Assembly: GCA_017456625.1 (NCBI GenBank)
Contig: JAFTJB010000152.1
Span: 1-33,453 of the forward strand
Direction of reading: 5' to 3'
Source: Clostridia bacterium
GTDB taxonomy: Bacteria; Bacillota; Clostridia; Oscillospirales; CAG-272
Length of the DNA stretch: 33,453 bases
Under the pieces are notes generated by a model. The model did not search any database. It was not told the origin of the DNA and was given only the letters and a program-made list of their open reading frames with translations. Position 1 is the first letter of the stretch. Each line of letters opens with the position of its first letter. Below are positions 31,860 to 33,453 of this stretch, piece by piece. Made by a program: the position numbers and the translations under genes.

Positions 31860-31902
31860 GGGGAGAGGGGAAACTCTTTGAGGAAGAGTTTCCCCTCTCC
31901 CC
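31860..31902. repeat. 19-bp hairpin after rsmA (dispersed palindrome family)
   Basis: Bases 31860-31878 pair perfectly with 31884-31902 around a TGAGG loop. The arm GGGGAAACTCTT resembles the palindromes at 12205 and 32391, and the core TTTGAGGAAG matches that at 6691-6730. No T run follows on the plus strand, so it is not a standard terminator. Confidence 0.7.
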
Positions 31903-31932
31903 AATCCCCTCTCTCCTTCAGAACCTCAACAG

Positions 31933-31976
31933 AAAAATGAGGGAGACCGTACCTCGGAACGGTCTCCCTCATTTTT
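31933..31976. terminator. Terminator of rsmA
   Basis: An 18-bp perfect stem (31933-31950 with 31959-31976) has an 8-base loop and runs of five A and five T at its ends, which lets it work in both directions. It lies 80 bases after the rsmA stop. Confidence 0.85.
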
Positions 31977-32008
31977 GTGTCAAGCCCTCCTCATTGAGGG
32001 CTTGACAC
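31977..32008. repeat. Adjacent 13-bp hairpin
   Basis: GTGTCAAGCCCTC (31977-31989) pairs exactly with GAGGGCTTGACAC (31996-32008). It begins on the base after the previous terminator. No T run follows. Role unknown. Confidence 0.65.
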
Positions 32009-32046
32009 TTGTGGAGTTTTCCGAGCGGAATGTGGCGAATTCAGCT

Positions 32047-32227
32047 ACAGACTGTAGATAAAACAAAAAAGTCTGTATGCCAAACAAGAGATTGGGGTAC
32101 AGACAGGTTAGATGAAACGGACAAAAAGTTTTTAAGTTTTTTGAGGGAGTTATAAGGGGGGGCGAACTTTGCGAAGCAAATTCGCGGTCGCTTGCGACCT
32201 TACTTTCTTTCAAAAAGTTCCCCCTAA
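32047..32227. repeat. Intergenic repeat element, copy 1 (with internal insertion)
   Basis: Bases 32047-32087 are identical over 41 positions to 32281-32321. A second shared block begins at 32103 (24 identical bases, then near-identical). The 3' palindrome of this copy is split by about 50 bases that form two compact hairpins (GCGAA..TTCGC with inner TTTGC/GCAAA at 32162-32185, and GGTCGC/GCGACC at 32186-32199). No coding sequence is supported. Confidence 0.75.
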
Positions 32228-32235
32228 AAATTGGA

Positions 32236-32263
32236 GTTTTCAGGGTTGGTGACCCCTGAAAAC
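32236..32263. repeat. 10-bp hairpin between the two repeat copies
   Basis: GTTTTCAGGG (32236-32245) pairs exactly with CCCTGAAAAC (32254-32263) around an 8-base loop. It separates the two copies of the repeat element. Confidence 0.65.
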
Positions 32264-32280
32264 TGTGCGGGAGCGTGCTG

Positions 32281-32422
32281 ACAGACTGTAGATAAAACAA
32301 AAAAGTCTGTATGCCAAACAAACGGTAGGCGAACAGACTGACAGGTTAGATGAAACGGACAAAAACTTTTTAAAGTTTTTGAGGGGGTTATAGGGGGAAC
32401 TTTTCTCAAAAAGTTCCCCCTA
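32281..32422. repeat. Intergenic repeat element, copy 2 (intact palindrome)
   Basis: This is the second copy of the element at 32047. It contains the palindrome AAAAACTTT-TT-AAAGTTTTT (32361-32380) and ends in TAGGGGGAACTTTT paired with AAAAGTTCCCCCTA (32391-32422). This end lies 15 bases past the stop of the minus-strand SGNH gene and may terminate it. Confidence 0.75.
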
Positions 32423-32437
32423 ACAATCTACGTCCTC

Positions 32438-33453
32438 TCACCCAATCAATACAGAGAGAATGGTTTGAGCATAGAGGCGGACGGCAAAGTCATTGGGATG
32501 ATTGATATTATTGGCGTTCATGTCATAGTCGCGCTTGGTTTTGAGGGCGCGGCGGTACATGGAGGTCATGGGTATGAGATCGACGTCGGGATATTGCTTA
32601 GCGAGCGCGGCGAGGACGGGCTCCTGCTTTTCCTGGAGGCCGTAGTATTTTACGGCGCGGAAATGGGGGAGCATGGTAGAGAGAAGAGCGACGGGGACTC
32701 CGGGGCACTCTGCGCGGAAGCGATCGACGATATTCTTGGTGATCTCACCGAATACCTCGGGCTCGGTGGTTCTGTTGTTCATGCCGAAGGCAAGGATCAT
32801 AAGATCGGGATCGATACCGATGGCGCGCTCATCGACCTCTTCGAGCCCCCACTGTGCGTTTTTACCGCCGATAGATGGGTTTGCGGCGTAGATCCGATCG
32901 TTTTTGAAGTGCTTACGCAGAGCGTAGATGACAAGACGGGTCCACGTATCGCAGTAGGGCTCAAGCCTGAGATGTTTGGAGGAGCAGGCACCCGTGGTAA
33001 TGCTGTCGCCGTAGAAAAGCACGGTCACGCGCTCGCCACTCGCCGCTTTTTTACGGAACGCCTCGAGCTTATCGGATTTTTGTGGGATGAGCGCATCCCA
33101 CTTGTCCGCGTGACGGTAGGTGACGTGCACCTGATGCGTCCAAAGCAGCTTATCGTCGCCCCACAGAAGGTATGGGTGACCGTCGATGCCGCAATGGCAG
33201 ATCTGCGTGGGCTCTGCGGGGTAGTAGACCTCCTCGGGCATGAGGGGCATTGCGCTACCCGCGAGGCGGCAGAGCTTACCGTCGCGCAGCTCGTAGTCCA
33301 CGCCTGCCACAAATTCGGTCTTGAGATCGGAGGAGCGGACAGAGATGATCTCGGTCGGACGGTAGAGGAGCGGTACCTTGTCTTCGTTCATGAACATTAC
33401 GGTCTCGTTGTACACCGTATCCCCCTCCCAATACGGGAGGAGGTAGGTATCGG
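32438..33453 (-). CDS. SGNH/GDSL-family hydrolase, 5' end outside window
   Basis: The frame is open to the right edge of the window, so the N-terminus is missing; the visible part is 337 residues. A beta-rich N-terminal domain (up to about 120 residues) with FDLKTE-like SSDLKTEFVAGVDYELRDG precedes an SGNH hydrolase domain. Its blocks are FYGDSITTGACSS (nucleophile Ser), NPSIGGKNAQWG (oxyanion Gly), LAFGMNNRT (Asn) and NNINHPNDFAVRLY (catalytic Asp/His). Such enzymes remove acyl or acetyl esters, often from polysaccharides. The GTG at 33415 is unlikely to be the start, because typical sequence (LLPYWEGDTVYNETV) continues before it. Deacylation of glycans would fit the neighbouring glycosidases. 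Confidence 0.88.
   Translation of the reverse strand, partial: DTYLLPYWEGDTVYNETVMFMNEDKVPLLYRPTEIISVRSSDLKTEFVAGVDYELRDGKLCRLAGSAMPLMPEEVYYPAEPTQICHCGIDGHPYLLWGDDKLLWTHQVHVTYRHADKWDALIPQKSDKLEAFRKKAASGERVTVLFYGDSITTGACSSKHLRLEPYCDTWTRLVIYALRKHFKNDRIYAANPSIGGKNAQWGLEEVDERAIGIDPDLMILAFGMNNRTTEPEVFGEITKNIVDRFRAECPGVPVALLSTMLPHFRAVKYYGLQEKQEPVLAALAKQYPDVDLIPMTSMYRRALKTKRDYDMNANNINHPNDFAVRLYAQTILSVLIG

Noticed and set aside
31980..32409. Two small minus-strand frames in the repeat region, one of which repeats FGIQTFLFYLQSV
   Set aside because: The repeated peptide merely reflects the duplicated 41-base DNA block. There is no ribosome site, and the frames run through hairpins. The region is better described as non-coding repeats.
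32047..32422. Possible CRISPR array
   Set aside because: There are only two copies, about 230 bases apart, with no regular spacers and no cas genes. The structure is a duplicated element with palindromes.

Overview
The window looks like chromosomal DNA of an uncultured gut-type member of the Clostridia (Firmicutes). The basis is strong AGGAGG-type ribosome binding sites, many TTGACA-N17-TATAAT promoters, an FMN-riboswitch-controlled RibU, a PBP1A with a clostridial-type tail, a BofC-like domain, and several sugar-processing genes. Base composition and codon use are even throughout. I see no phage, plasmid, insertion sequence, tRNA, rRNA or CRISPR signature. Both ends cut a gene: EF-Tu on the left and an SGNH hydrolase on the right.

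Layout. 1-2.5 kb: the end of tuf, a small transaldolase, and an FMN riboswitch with ribU. 2.5-6.7 kb: envelope genes (Sm_multidrug_ex-type membrane protein, BofC-like anchored protein on the minus strand, class A PBP, divergent TspO-like protein). 6.8-12.0 kb: a minus-strand arginine operon argC-argJ-argB-argD ending in a coupled polysaccharide deacetylase. It has a near-perfect promoter and an upstream ARG-box-like palindrome. 12.2-17.8 kb: a minus-strand sugar operon (ROK kinase, GmhA-like SIS isomerase, GH2 beta-mannosidase-like enzyme). An AraC regulator is transcribed divergently from overlapping promoters, followed by a KDPG-aldolase gene.

17.95-24.3 kb is the most unusual locus. A promoter and a ~215-nt structured leader drive two overlapping genes. 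The first encodes an 876-residue, very acidic membrane protein. It holds an unnamed central domain and ends in a domain resembling the C-terminal fold of ribosomal protein uL15. The second encodes an 1128-residue surface protein with a signal peptide, InlB-type B repeats, membrane spans and an acidic cytoplasmic tail. The membrane module and a linear acidic motif recur in both proteins, which suggests they form one envelope-spanning system.

24.3-30.8 kb: three putative cytoplasmic glycosidases (GH20-like and two GH78-like) with a lipoprotein, several carrying operator-like palindromes at their promoters. 30.9-31.9 kb: rsmA (ksgA). 31.85-32.44 kb: a gene-free, hairpin-packed stretch with a duplicated ~140-180 bp element. 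Palindromes of the same kind (GGGGAAACTTTT...AAAAGTTTCCCC) occur in several other intergenic gaps and form a dispersed repeat family. The window closes with an incomplete SGNH/GDSL hydrolase gene.

Taken together, this is a chromosomal stretch devoted to glycan breakdown and cell-envelope work, inserted among housekeeping genes (translation, riboflavin uptake, arginine synthesis, rRNA methylation). All functions are assigned from motifs read by eye; no search was run.
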